From Corylus avellana (Eukaryota > Streptophyta > Magnoliopsida > Fagales > Betulaceae), in contig NC_081541.1 in NCBI RefSeq assembly GCF_901000735.1, positions 49,786,771-49,850,770 of the forward strand: DNA of 64,000 nucleotides, given 5' to 3'. Position 1 is the stretch's first letter. Each line of letters opens with the position of its first letter. This document shows, in pieces, positions 44,605 to 54,078 of the stretch. The notes below the pieces were generated by a model. It did no database searches and was not told where the DNA came from. It saw only the letters and a list, made by a program, of their open reading frames with translations. Made by a program: the position numbers and the translations under genes.

Positions 44605-47600
44605 TTATTCAATCCATTCGTCATCAATCTCTATCTGTTCGACATGAGCAATCTTGCGCCATTCTTTTCCTTTTTTACTTTGCCATTTTTTCTTCAACAA
44701 AGGACATGCCCAGATTTGTAGAATAGAAAGGGAGGGAGGCAGCCCCTGTTCCGGCACACAATTGAGCTTTGGGCAGTTCGAGATACGCAATACTTTAAGA
44801 GCATTGAGGTGTTGAAGCCCTTTCTTGTCCAAAGATTTCAAATTTGGAAAGTTCCATATTTCAAGGAAGGTCAGACTGGTGGGCAGCAACTGCTCCTCTG
44901 GGAAGGACTCCACATCTTCATTATCGCCAAAGATTGTAATATCTGTAAGAAAGGGGAGGTTCTGCAAACCCCATCCCATCCGACTTGCAATGAGTTTCTC
45001 ACAACTATCTATCCAAATTGATTTCAAATTGGAAGGCAACCCCCCTTCAGGAAACGACTCAACTTTTGGACAATTCCATATATGCAAATCCTCAAGAGAC
45101 GGAAGGAGTATGTGCATTTTGTCAGGAAGTGATCTCAAACTGCCACAATTCTCGACCATAAATCTTGTAAGGTTGGGGGCACGCAGTCCTCCTTTTGGAA
45201 AAGAAACAAAATTTGGGCAATACCAGATATCAATCTCCATGGTGACTAAATCATGTTCATAATTTTCTGGAACTGTAAGAGATTCCAAATTGCTACACGC
45301 ACTGATTTTGATGTGATAAAGATTTGGGAATAAATCTAATGGAAATGACTTCACAGAATCACAAGCATTCAACGACAGTTTTCCAAGGGATGAATAGTCC
45401 AGGTTTGTTGGGAGCTCTAACTTCTTACAATATTTAATCTCAAGGGTTTTTAATGTAGAGGGAAGACCATCCTTAGGAAGGGACACAAGTGAGGAACAGT
45501 TACTGATCACCAACTCTTGAAGACCGCCATTGGAGTCTATCATTCCCTTGGGTAGAAACTCTAGTGCATCAAATCTTCCAATTTCGAGCATCTGCATTCC
45601 AGTTGGCAATTCATTTAACAAAACCCTATTACAATTATGCAGCCTCAAATTACGTATGGCAGGAGTCCTTGGAAGTGGAGTCACCAGTTGCTGACAATTA
45701 GTAATATCAAGTATGGCCAAACAAGGAAGATGGACAGGCAACCCTCCTGTTAGTTTAGGGCAGTTTCTAATATAAAGCTCTTCAAGTTGAGGAAAACCTA
45801 CACCCTCATTTTCGTCACCAAAATAATTCCATTCCTCCCACTTCTTCATATTCTCAAACTTAAGAACTTTGAGGGCACCAAATGGCTTAGATGAAGAAGA
45901 ACCGCTACCAAAAAATTCACTACCCACTGTAACAACTTCATCAAAACCAGCAATATAGAGGTTCTGCAGAGACTGTAGCTGCCCAAGGGGTGGCAAATTG
46001 TTGCAATACGTACAATTTTGTAGCTCAAGAGATGCTACATTAGAGAATGAAGGATGCCCTACCCAATCTGAAAAACTTTTACCACCGTAGTATCTAATAG
46101 TGAGGCTTTTCAAGCTTGTATGGGGCTGGAGACTATCAAGTACACTTCTCTGACTTTCTGAAAAATTAGTATCAACATTCCATTTCAATACCAATTCTTC
46201 GAGGTACTTTTTATCCCTCAAGCTTGCATTCAGAGCATCGGTAGGAGATTCAACATTTTGGAGCTCCAATATAGAAAGCGATCCTTGAAGATTTGTAAAA
46301 TTTCCTAACTCTCCAATGCAAGTCCCACTACCTTTGCCAACGATAAATTTCGTCAACGTCTGGAGGCATTCTAATCTACCCAAATGTATCGGCATCTCTT
46401 TTATGCCTGTTTTGGTAATATCAAGATGACGTAAACTAATGAGTTTCCACATATCTCTTGGCAACGCAACAAGCTTTTTACAATTTGACAATCTCAATGT
46501 CTGCAAATTGCACAATTGACATATAGAATCAGGTAGTCTTTGAACTTCAGTGAAAGAGAGATCCAAGTAACGTAGGTGTTTAAGTTTGCCAATTGACTCT
46601 GGCAATTCAGTAATGTTCCTATACTTGGACAGAGAAAACAACCGTAAGCATCTTAGTGTCGGCAGTAAATCATGTGCTACTTTTTTACTCAAGTAGTAGA
46701 GGGGCAAATTATAACCTGACATATCTAAATGTAGGAAAGTGCGCAACCTCTTAACTTTGTGAAGGGTTTCAAACTTCTTTAAGCTATGAAATCCTTGATT
46801 GAAAAAATAGGACAAGTGGCGAGTATTGTTTACTATCTCGTGAGAACAACCATCCTCCAACCTTGAAATAAATTGTCCAGATATAAATTTTGCTAAATCA
46901 CTCACGAGATCATGCATTACAAAACATGGCTTGTTGTCACTTGATTTTTGGAATAATGATCTTGATTCTAAAGTGAGGAAATACTCATTACCAACTTCTT
47001 CCATTGTTCTGTTTTTGGGTTGATGTAGAAAACCTTCCGACATCCATAACAAGATTAATTGATCTTTTTTGAAAGCATAATCCTTTGGAAATATTGAACA
47101 ATAAGCAAAACATTGCTTTAGAGGTGAAGAGAGATATTTGTAACTTAACTTTAGAGCCGGAAGAATACCCATCTCATCAATTGGCAAATCCCATAATTCA
47201 CTCTTCAATATCTTATCCCATTCATCATCTGGTTTAGATCCTAAAAAAGCACCAATTGTCTTGACTGCTAATGGAAGGCCTCTGCACTTTTCAATGATTT
47301 TTCTACCTATAACTTCTAACTCACCGTGTGCATTAGAGTTACCATCATGGAATGCATGTTTTGCAAATAGTGACCAGCAATCTTCTTCTGGTAACTCCAA
47401 TAGATGATGAGAGATTGCTCTAGCAATTGATACAACACGAACACTACGTGTTGTTATAAGGACCTTACTTCCTTGTGCCCCATATTTGAAGGGTTTACAC
47501 AATGCCTCCCATTGAACATAACTCTCATTCCAAATATCATCTAAAACAAGTAGAAACTTCTTTCCCGTTAAACACTCCCATAGTCTAAGTTGAAGTTGAT

Positions 47601-48375
47601 TTAGATCCTTAATATCACAAGTTGATGAAGTTACTGCCTCCAGAATTGTTTTCGTTATCTTGAACACGTCAAATTCTTCAGAAACACAAACCCATGCATC
47701 AAGGTTATTAAAGTGCTTCTTCACCCTATTGTCATTGTATACAAACTGAGCAAGGGGGGTCTTGCCCATCCCTCCCATGCCGATTATAGCAATCACACTC
47801 ATCTCATTGCCACGTGCATCATCTGAGAGTATCATTTTAATAATTGCCTCCTTGTCAACATCCCTACCACAAATATCAGATTCTTCAACCAAAGAAGTTG
47901 TGGGCAATCTTTCAGATGATTTCCCTCCAAAACCCTCTTTAAGACCTATAAGATCCTTTTGTTGTGCTAGAGATTCTAGTCTGCCAAGTATCTCTTTTAT
48001 CTTTGGCTCTATTTGTTGGACAAAAGAATTACGAAAAGCAGAGATAGACTTTCGTACCTTGCTTGCAGTGGTTTGAAATTGAGCATCCAACTCGCTTCGC
48101 AAGGCTTGAGTAGCAATCTCATCCAAGACGTTCTCTGCATCATAGACTGCATCTTTCACCTCATCAAGCCACTTTTTCACGACAGGCTGTGTAACTTGCA
48201 CTTCTTCAGCGGCTTCAAGCACTGCAACGACGGTCAGGAATGATGTCTCCAACTTCTTGAGGAGTCCATCGGAGAGTTTTCGACGCCGAAAGAAGTCAAC
48301 GAACTCACCAGATGCCATTCTTTCGAAAAAAGCTTGAAGGAAGGGAGAGAGAAAAATGGTTGCAATCTCAGCCAT
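44605..48375 (-). CDS. CNL-4, full-length CC-NB-ARC-LRR with altered P-loop
   Basis: The only uninterrupted full-length CNL here: 1256 residues from MAEIATIFLS to IDDEWIE. An upstream in-frame ATG (48394-48396) is less likely; the conserved start is used. Domains: Rx coiled coil (1-130, DAENVLDEIAT); NB-ARC with P-loop at 199-207; LLVLDDIW; GSKVLITTR; GLPL; CFAYCSIFPKDY; FVMHDLVSDL; then ~20 LRRs with CP.L..LP and SL..L.I..CP repeats. Two oddities: the P-loop reads GMGGMGKTP where all its relatives have GMGGMGKTT (codon CCC at 47755-47757; ACC in CNL-5), and the GLPL box reads CRGLPL instead of CGGLPL, with one codon fewer just after (KPDDEWD versus KPDVNEWD). The Thr after Lys that binds magnesium is kept, but Pro at the next site should disturb the helix start and may impair nucleotide binding. 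It may therefore be intact yet signalling-dead. Confidence 0.9.
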   Translation of the reverse strand: MAEIATIFLSPFLQAFFERMASGEFVDFFRRRKLSDGLLKKLETSFLTVVAVLEAAEEVQVTQPVVKKWLDEVKDAVYDAENVLDEIATQALRSELDAQFQTTASKVRKSISAFRNSFVQQIEPKIKEILGRLESLAQQKDLIGLKEGFGGKSSERLPTTSLVEESDICGRDVDKEAIIKMILSDDARGNEMSVIAIIGMGGMGKTPLAQFVYNDNRVKKHFNNLDAWVCVSEEFDVFKITKTILEAVTSSTCDIKDLNQLQLRLWECLTGKKFLLVLDDIWNESYVQWEALCKPFKYGAQGSKVLITTRSVRVVSIARAISHHLLELPEEDCWSLFAKHAFHDGNSNAHGELEVIGRKIIEKCRGLPLAVKTIGAFLGSKPDDEWDKILKSELWDLPIDEMGILPALKLSYKYLSSPLKQCFAYCSIFPKDYAFKKDQLILLWMSEGFLHQPKNRTMEEVGNEYFLTLESRSLFQKSSDNKPCFVMHDLVSDLAKFISGQFISRLEDGCSHEIVNNTRHLSYFFNQGFHSLKKFETLHKVKRLRTFLHLDMSGYNLPLYYLSKKVAHDLLPTLRCLRLFSLSKYRNITELPESIGKLKHLRYLDLSFTEVQRLPDSICQLCNLQTLRLSNCKKLVALPRDMWKLISLRHLDITKTGIKEMPIHLGRLECLQTLTKFIVGKGSGTCIGELGNFTNLQGSLSILELQNVESPTDALNASLRDKKYLEELVLKWNVDTNFSESQRSVLDSLQPHTSLKSLTIRYYGGKSFSDWVGHPSFSNVASLELQNCTYCNNLPPLGQLQSLQNLYIAGFDEVVTVGSEFFGSGSSSSKPFGALKVLKFENMKKWEEWNYFGDENEGVGFPQLEELYIRNCPKLTGGLPVHLPCLAILDITNCQQLVTPLPRTPAIRNLRLHNCNRVLLNELPTGMQMLEIGRFDALEFLPKGMIDSNGGLQELVISNCSSLVSLPKDGLPSTLKTLEIKYCKKLELPTNLDYSSLGKLSLNACDSVKSFPLDLFPNLYHIKISACSNLESLTVPENYEHDLVTMEIDIWYCPNFVSFPKGGLRAPNLTRFMVENCGSLRSLPDKMHILLPSLEDLHIWNCPKVESFPEGGLPSNLKSIWIDSCEKLIASRMGWGLQNLPFLTDITIFGDNEDVESFPEEQLLPTSLTFLEIWNFPNLKSLDKKGLQHLNALKVLRISNCPKLNCVPEQGLPPSLSILQIWACPLLKKKWQSKKGKEWRKIAHVEQIEIDDEWIE

Positions 48376-48617
48376 GTTTTCTTGTTTGGAAATCAAAGGA
48401 ATTGAAGGAAGGGGAATGCAAGTAGCAGAGAAAAATCAGATAGCAAGCTGCGCTTTGCTTTAACAAGGAAGAAGTGGACTTAACTATTGGAGTGATGGAC
48501 CATCTACCATTCCATGCAATATGGTCCACTTTTTCTTTTCTTTTTTCTTTTTTCGTTGGGAAATTAAAAAGGATAATGGTTGAGAGCAAAATCTCGCATC
48601 CACCCTTCACCTATTTT
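48376..48617 (-). promoter_or_regulatory. CNL-4 5' flank / leader
   Basis: The ~185 bp next to the ATG match the CNL-1 and CNL-5 leaders (GCATGGAATGGTAGATGG, TTAAGTCCACTTCTTCCTTG on the minus strand). A T-rich stretch follows, and then the palindrome begins at 48618, only 242 bp from the start codon. Confidence 0.45.
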
Positions 48618-49358
48618 GTGATAATTGATAGAAATAAACATGAAAAATAATATTCTACATTTTAACATACCAGAAAGAGAATAAATTTGAAGCTCCAGCC
48701 AATTACTTTTAATTATTAATTTTAGCCTTCTAATTCAAACTAAAAGAGCACGTACACCATTTGGTTTTTCCATTATGTGGGTGATTTTGGATTTTCACCC
48801 ATCAGAAAATCTCTTTAGAGATAGCTTTGGTCCGTTTTGTGGATTGATTGAATAAGGCTGGCCACTTGTGGTGGAATCCACATCATCAAAGAAAAAGAAG
48901 AAAGAATAACTATCATAAGCCTACCACCAAAAGAAGGAAAAATAAGACAAAAAAATAAAGGCAAACCAAACATGAGAGAAAGAAACTTCATGGATCTCTC
49001 ATGTTTGGTTTGCCTTTATTTTTTTGTCTTATTTTTCCTTCTTTTGGTGGTAGGCTTATGATAGTTATTCTTTCTTCTTTTTCTTTGATGATGTGGATTC
49101 CACCACAAGTGGCCAGCCTTATTCAATCAATCCACAAAACGGAATCCAAAGCTATCTCTAAAGAGATTTTCTGATGGGTGAAAATCCAAAATCACCCACA
49201 TAATGGAAAAACCAAATGGTGTACGTGCTCTTTTAGTTTGAATTAGAAGGCTAAAATTAATAATTAAAAGTAATTGGCTGGAGCTTCAAATTTATTCTCT
49301 TTCTGGCATGTTAAAATGTAGAATATTATTTTTCATGTTTATTTCTATCAATTATCAC
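48618..49358. repeat. Near-perfect palindrome, ~361-bp arms, 17-nt loop
   Basis: Arms 48618-48978 and 48996-49358 are reverse complements. Reading through them I find only one mismatch and one 2-bp indel (GGACCAAAG versus GGAATCCAAAG on the right-arm strand), about 99% identity. The loop is 48979-48995. The arm sequence is related to the CNL-upstream module (2580-2860, 13105-13380) and to 58025-58230, so a transcript across it would form a long double-stranded hairpin matching upstream regions of the other CNLs. It contains no gene. It could be the junction of an inverted duplication or a fold-back assembly error. Confidence 0.9.
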
Positions 49359-49559
49359 ATGATTTCCTTACCTTTCTTAGCACACTTCACCCTGCCATTG
49401 TACTTTATTAAACATGCCATTGTAATACATTTATGGACACAATATAAGTAAAAGAGCAATGCTACGGTTCCTCGAGTACTGGTTCTCCTAGGTAGATATT
49501 GTTTTTTAGAAAGTTTTTTTTTAGAAAGTAAGAATAAGTTTTTTAAAATTTCTATAGAA
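49359..49559. other. Intergenic, no gene seen
   Basis: AT-rich bridge between the palindrome and the orphan CNL flank; nothing recognised. Confidence 0.5.
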
Positions 49560-50027
49560 AACAATATTCATTTCAATAGGGTTCAAAACACAATCTTTAA
49601 AAATGTAGTTTAACCTTTGGTAAAATTGCAATCAAGTCTTTAACATCATAATGTTTTTAAAAGCGTATCCTTAATTTGCTTGTGGTGGGAAAACAACAAT
49701 ATTTTGATTGTTGAGTTTTAATCAAAATGTGTATCAATTAGTCTAATGATAAAATTTATTTGCATTATATGTTAGATTTGAGATGAAATCTCTTTCACAT
49801 AAATGTGAAGGTGCGAGATTTAAGAGGAGATCGAGAGAGCTTTTACCATAAATGTCAAGAGAGAAAAGCTTTACTCAAAACATCACAACATATGTGTGAA
49901 GGGTGCATGGATGCGAGATTTCTGTCTCAACCTTTTTTAATTTCCCAACGGAAAAAAAAAAAAAAAAAAAAAAAAATCGAAAAAACAAAGAACAAAAAAG
50001 TGGACCGTATTCTACAGAGAAGTCAAG
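49560..50027 (+). promoter_or_regulatory. Orphan plus-strand CNL 5' flank ending in a gap
   Basis: Matches 4460-4878, the CNL-1 upstream region, in the same orientation. Shared blocks include TTCATTTCAATAGGGTT, GAGAAAAGCTTTACTCAAAAC, TTTAATTTCCCAACGGAAAA and CTACAGAGAAGTCAAG. In CNL-1 the start codon lies ~110 bp beyond the last shared block; here the 100-N gap begins there instead. It is most likely the promoter of a CNL missing from the assembly, or a truncated duplicate. Confidence 0.65.
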
Positions 50028-50127
50028 NNNNNNNNNNNNNNNNNNNNNNNNNNNNNNNNNNNNNNNNNNNNNNNNNNNNNNNNNNNNNNNNNNNNNNNNN
50101 NNNNNNNNNNNNNNNNNNNNNNNNNNN
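50028..50127. other. Assembly gap, 100 N
   Basis: A placeholder gap between an orphan CNL 5' flank (left) and the second copy of the 39774-42060 repeat (right), so unknown sequence is missing here. Confidence 0.95.
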
Positions 50128-52430
50128 TTTCAGTTTATCATGGTGCTAATGCAGATTCTAATTAAACATACCATGCAAGTGCTAAGCTGGTTTCCAATCA
50201 ACTCGAGATGCTTTTTGACACAAATAAAAGCATGCATTAAAAAATAGCAAATGAGTCTTCATCTGTTTCCTAGTACCCATTCATGGATCTTTTAGAGTAA
50301 ATTCAACTTAATTTTTTGAGTTATTAGATATCACATGGAATATATGGCTTTCTTTTCAACTATAAAATTTTGAAGTGAACAACCAATAGTTATGGATAAA
50401 TATTGTGGATAAATATTGTTACCATTTGTAGTTCAAATAAACAAAAAAGTATTTCTAGTGGCAATAGAATTGCAAAATATGACAGGAAAAATTTGACAAT
50501 CACTCACATGGAGGCAACAACATTTGAAAGCAACTGTCTACTTTCAATTTTGTTTTTTACTATGAAAATGGGAAAAAGTCTAGTTTCATAAGAAGAGGTC
50601 AATTTCCAATTAAGAACCCTCCATCTTATTGAACGTTAGCCTCCTTACAGGATTCAGAAGTGATTACGGAAGCTTTTGTTCTCTGCGAAACAGAACCACT
50701 TCCCTTTTGGCAATTTCTGGTGGATGAGTCTTGTTAACATTTGCAGATCCAATAAACAGAAAAGTAATTCTGGTGGCAACAGAACTGCAAAAAATAACAG
50801 AAAAAGTCCTCACCCCTTAGTCTTACATATTGTGATCCTTCAAACAGTCAACATCATATTCCTTTTCACACTGAGGGAACCAAAAATTCACATAAAAAAA
50901 AATAATAATAATAAATATAAACAACACATAAGCCAAAAAGTTAATAATGACTACTTTGAAATCTAATCTAATAATGCGTACCCATCATTAGCATCAGCTG
51001 TTTAAGCAAAGTTAGCTCGAGAATCTTTTCAGCACTCCACACATGATTTACATAGCAGCATCAAATTCCCATTGTCAGTTTCAGGAAGATGTCATGTAAT
51101 TCATTAAACAGCCAAAGCATCACATTTTCTTTAAAAAACAGAAGTTAACGCAGATGAACTTTATAGCATAACAAATATGATGCAAAAGATACCTTTGCAA
51201 TTCAGACTGACGGTAGCTTTCTTTGAAGAAGAACAACCATGGAATTTCAGATAGACTCTTCTAGCGGTCCAACGAAGCATTTACACATGCATTCATGATA
51301 TTACAGAGAATGTTCTTCTACAGCCAACATAAAAATAAGCACACATGCAATGATCCACAAACAATCTAATGGGTCTTCTCAAATAGCATCGAGTACCCAC
51401 TTCAACTCCTCTGCATTTGCCACCAAAACATAATATCCCACTACTTTCAATCACACCTTGCAGCCTGGTATCTCCAGGGACTCTAGCCTACAATACAAAG
51501 AGACATAATCAATATTCATTTATATGTATATATGTATGTGTACTGCCCATAAAGTAAAGAATCACCATTAGTTGGGTGTCCCTATAAAGTTGGAAAGCAT
51601 TGGACCTGGTACCATTTGAGACAATTGATTGGCTGCATTTATCATAATAATATATCTATTCTACGAATAATACAAATAGGTGCCCCTCTTATTACTTTTT
51701 TGTATCCCTCTGTTCCTCGGATACAATTTGATACTTCTACGGCCAAATCTCAATTTATGTAAAGCCTTCAATGGATTCCTTATTAAAACATAAATTTTTA
51801 TTTGGGTGTATAGATGGTATTTCTTTATTCTTCATAATTTATTATCTGGTAAAACACTGCCCGACATATAGGCCCTACCAAAAAATAGGCCTCATGTATT
51901 TCTTCCTTAAAAACAATTAAATAATTATAACACAAAGAAAAAAAGAAGGGTGGTAGAATATTATATTTTATAAAGCAATGATGGAATGAAGTATGGGATC
52001 AAAATGCTCCTAGAGCACACAAATGAAATAGAAACCAGACAAGTATTTTAAATAATGTCATTTCCTTTAAGAGAAAATAAGAGTCACAGTCTAAAGCAAG
52101 TTGCTGTAAAAAAGGAATTTACAATGCAAGTTTGCATGCTCTTGTGGCAGGAATTGATGAAATTGATGATTGACAGAGATTTATAAAAATGTTTCGTGTT
52201 TTTCTTCTTGAGAAGTGTTTTGAGTTTTGAGAGGAATTTGTAGCTCGCTATGAAAAATGCGTTAGTGGTGGGGCCACATCTGAAATTGGTTAAGTTGGGG
52301 ACTCTTGTAAGAGAAAAGAGCAGAAGGTACAAGTCTCAGGAGGTATTGCTTGATTTTGAGTTTCAAGAAGTGCTTCATATCTTAGTAATTCGGCCTGAAA
52401 CTCATCAAAGGAAAGAGATTTTTCTTGAAT
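50128..52430 (-). repeat. Direct duplication unit 2 (partner 39774-42060)
   Basis: Nearly identical to 39774-42060 with small indels. It starts exactly at the gap edge. Confidence 0.85.
50590..51500 (-). pseudogene. IDM1-like relic, duplicate of 40230-41120
   Basis: Carries the same minus-strand pieces: Jas-like exon (51225-51490), CEKEYDVDCLKDHN-type exon (50805-50875) and GKWFC exon (50660-50710), with the same internal deletion. It was copied with the 10 kb direct duplication. Confidence 0.65.
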
Positions 52431-52439
52431 AGCAAAAGA

Positions 52440-53157
52440 CCCAAAACAGACCCACCCAAGAAACCTCAACAGCAAACACCCACAAACAACCCCATAGTCA
52501 AGCCCTTCCTTCTCACAAAACCCTCAAAAGCGGACACCCACAAGAATCATCCTACACTAAATATTAAGAAAATGATTGTTCACGATTTAATAAGGACTGA
52601 AGAGACTAAAGAAATTGAAAGGATAAAGTATAGAAACATGATTATGCAAAGAATCAAATAAAATAAACAAAGACAGTAGAGTACCAGATGATAAATCAAT
52701 ATTATTAAAATCAATTTTCATATCAACATTTGAATTTCAGAAAATAAATAAAATAAAAATAGTAACTAAATTGGGTAGAATATAAATAATACGAGGAAGG
52801 AGTAGGACCTCTTGGTTAGTGTGACTGGTCTACCTCCTGCAAATTACCATAGCAAAATGTAAGAATATTTTATTATTTCTCAACTTCACCCTTTTCTTTG
52901 TTTTCTTTCTTTATTGCGGGCGAGAAATGCTAAGAGTACTAATAAAAAAGCTTACTAAACATATTTATTGTTTCTTGCCTTCTTCTCACCGCCATGCCTA
53001 TCTCCTTTTTGGGTGAATATTACGTGGCAATACCATTAAAAATGTAATGGTAGGTAGAAAAAAGGATTTATTTGATAACAATTCTAACCATAAAGAGTAA
53101 ATTGATAAAATTTAAACCTTATTGGGTAATTTAATAAAAGTGATACTTCACTTTGAT
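52440..53157. other. Intergenic, no gene seen
   Basis: Replaces the 42166-43905 segment of the sister copy. AT-rich; no recognised coding or repeat feature. Confidence 0.55.
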
Positions 53158-53174
53158 TTTTTTTTTTTTTTTAC
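53158..53174 (-). other. Poly-A-like tract at end of ORF segment
   Basis: A T run on the plus strand, which is a poly-A on the minus strand just past the stop codon of the 53175-53705 frame. It could be the tail of a retroposed sequence. No target-site duplication was verified. Confidence 0.4.
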
Positions 53175-53705
53175 CTAAATATTAATAAAAGGACACCTAA
53201 GCCAAGCCTGAGGTTTGGTCAGACCATCTTCCAAAGATATGGCGTCAGAGTTGCAAACCTCCAAGGACTGCCCAAATGCTTTATTAGACCCGAGAATAGC
53301 CAAAACAGACCCCTGCGAACAAGGAGAAGAAGAATCCTGCCGGTCCATGACCCGAGGGGAGAACTGATCAGCAAGCGGCGTCGGAGCCAACACAGGAAGA
53401 ATCTCAGGTGATGTAGGGATCACCGGAGAAGACACCGGCTTTGCAGCTACAGTCACCACCGGATGCGTAGACCCAGAACCCAACCCAGACCACTCCGGTA
53501 AAGAAATCACCGGCGTAGACACAGCCGCACCCACAGAAGGAACCCCAGACGGCAACTCCAAGGCCACACCCACAGCAACCACCGAAACCTCAGTAACCTC
53601 AATGGAAAGTTCCATCGGCGACCCAGAGTCCGAAGAAGGCACCACCTCTGCGTCAGAGACCAAAGGAGTCACCGGAAAAATCTCGGGCGACATGGTCGGT
53701 ACCAA
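53175..53705 (-). CDS. Ser/Val/Pro-rich protein, longest copy, function unknown
   Basis: A 176-residue frame. The first ~109 residues match the 18.7 and 43.9 kb copies. The C-terminal part is specific to this copy (PLADQFSPRVMDRQDSSSP, then SVLAILGSNKAFGQSLE, ending CPFINI). The composition is low-complexity Val/Ser/Pro/Gly with a hydrophilic tail; there is no signal peptide, membrane span or known motif that I can see. It lies ~370 bp beyond the CNL-5 stop in the same orientation. Directly after its stop codon comes a 17-base poly-A-like tract, so the segment may be retroposed or the 3' end of a LINE-like element. It may not be a functional gene. Confidence 0.35.
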   Translation of the reverse strand: MVPTMSPEIFPVTPLVSDAEVVPSSDSGSPMELSIEVTEVSVVAVGVALELPSGVPSVGAAVSTPVISLPEWSGLGSGSTHPVVTVAAKPVSSPVIPTSPEILPVLAPTPLADQFSPRVMDRQDSSSPCSQGSVLAILGSNKAFGQSLEVCNSDAISLEDGLTKPQAWLRCPFINI

Positions 53706-54078
53706 AGTTTAGGGGAAATGGATTTGAAGTTATAAGGGTTAAGGGATGCAAAAATGGAAGTAGTCGGTTTCTGCTTTAAATCAGATTAGGAAATACTTAA
53801 TTATTAAGGGTTTGATTATGTATGAGCAACCAAAAAAAAAAACAGAGCAAACCGAGAAGTTGTTCACTAAAAATCAACTAACATGTTAGTCATCAAATAA
53901 ATATGCAGAATAATTGGGTATATATCGTTGAAAGTGGGTGGAGCATTCTTTTTTTATCAAAGATATATAGCAACTAAAAGCAGATTAAAACAGAGAGGGT
54001 AAATCATATAAGATAAATTAGGTGATTGAAAATTACACGTACCGAAATTTGGGGACTCCTGCTAGACAGACTTTTCAC
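53706..54078 (-). other. CNL-5 3' flank
   Basis: Near-identical to the CNL-2 and CNL-4 3' flanks, including the possible 3' UTR intron donor (CGGTACGTG on the minus strand here, CGGTATGTG in the other two). Confidence 0.6.

Noticed and set aside
48368..48610. 80-residue minus-strand frame across the CNL-4 leader
   Set aside because: Overlaps the CNL-4 start in another frame and is not conserved at CNL-1 or CNL-5.
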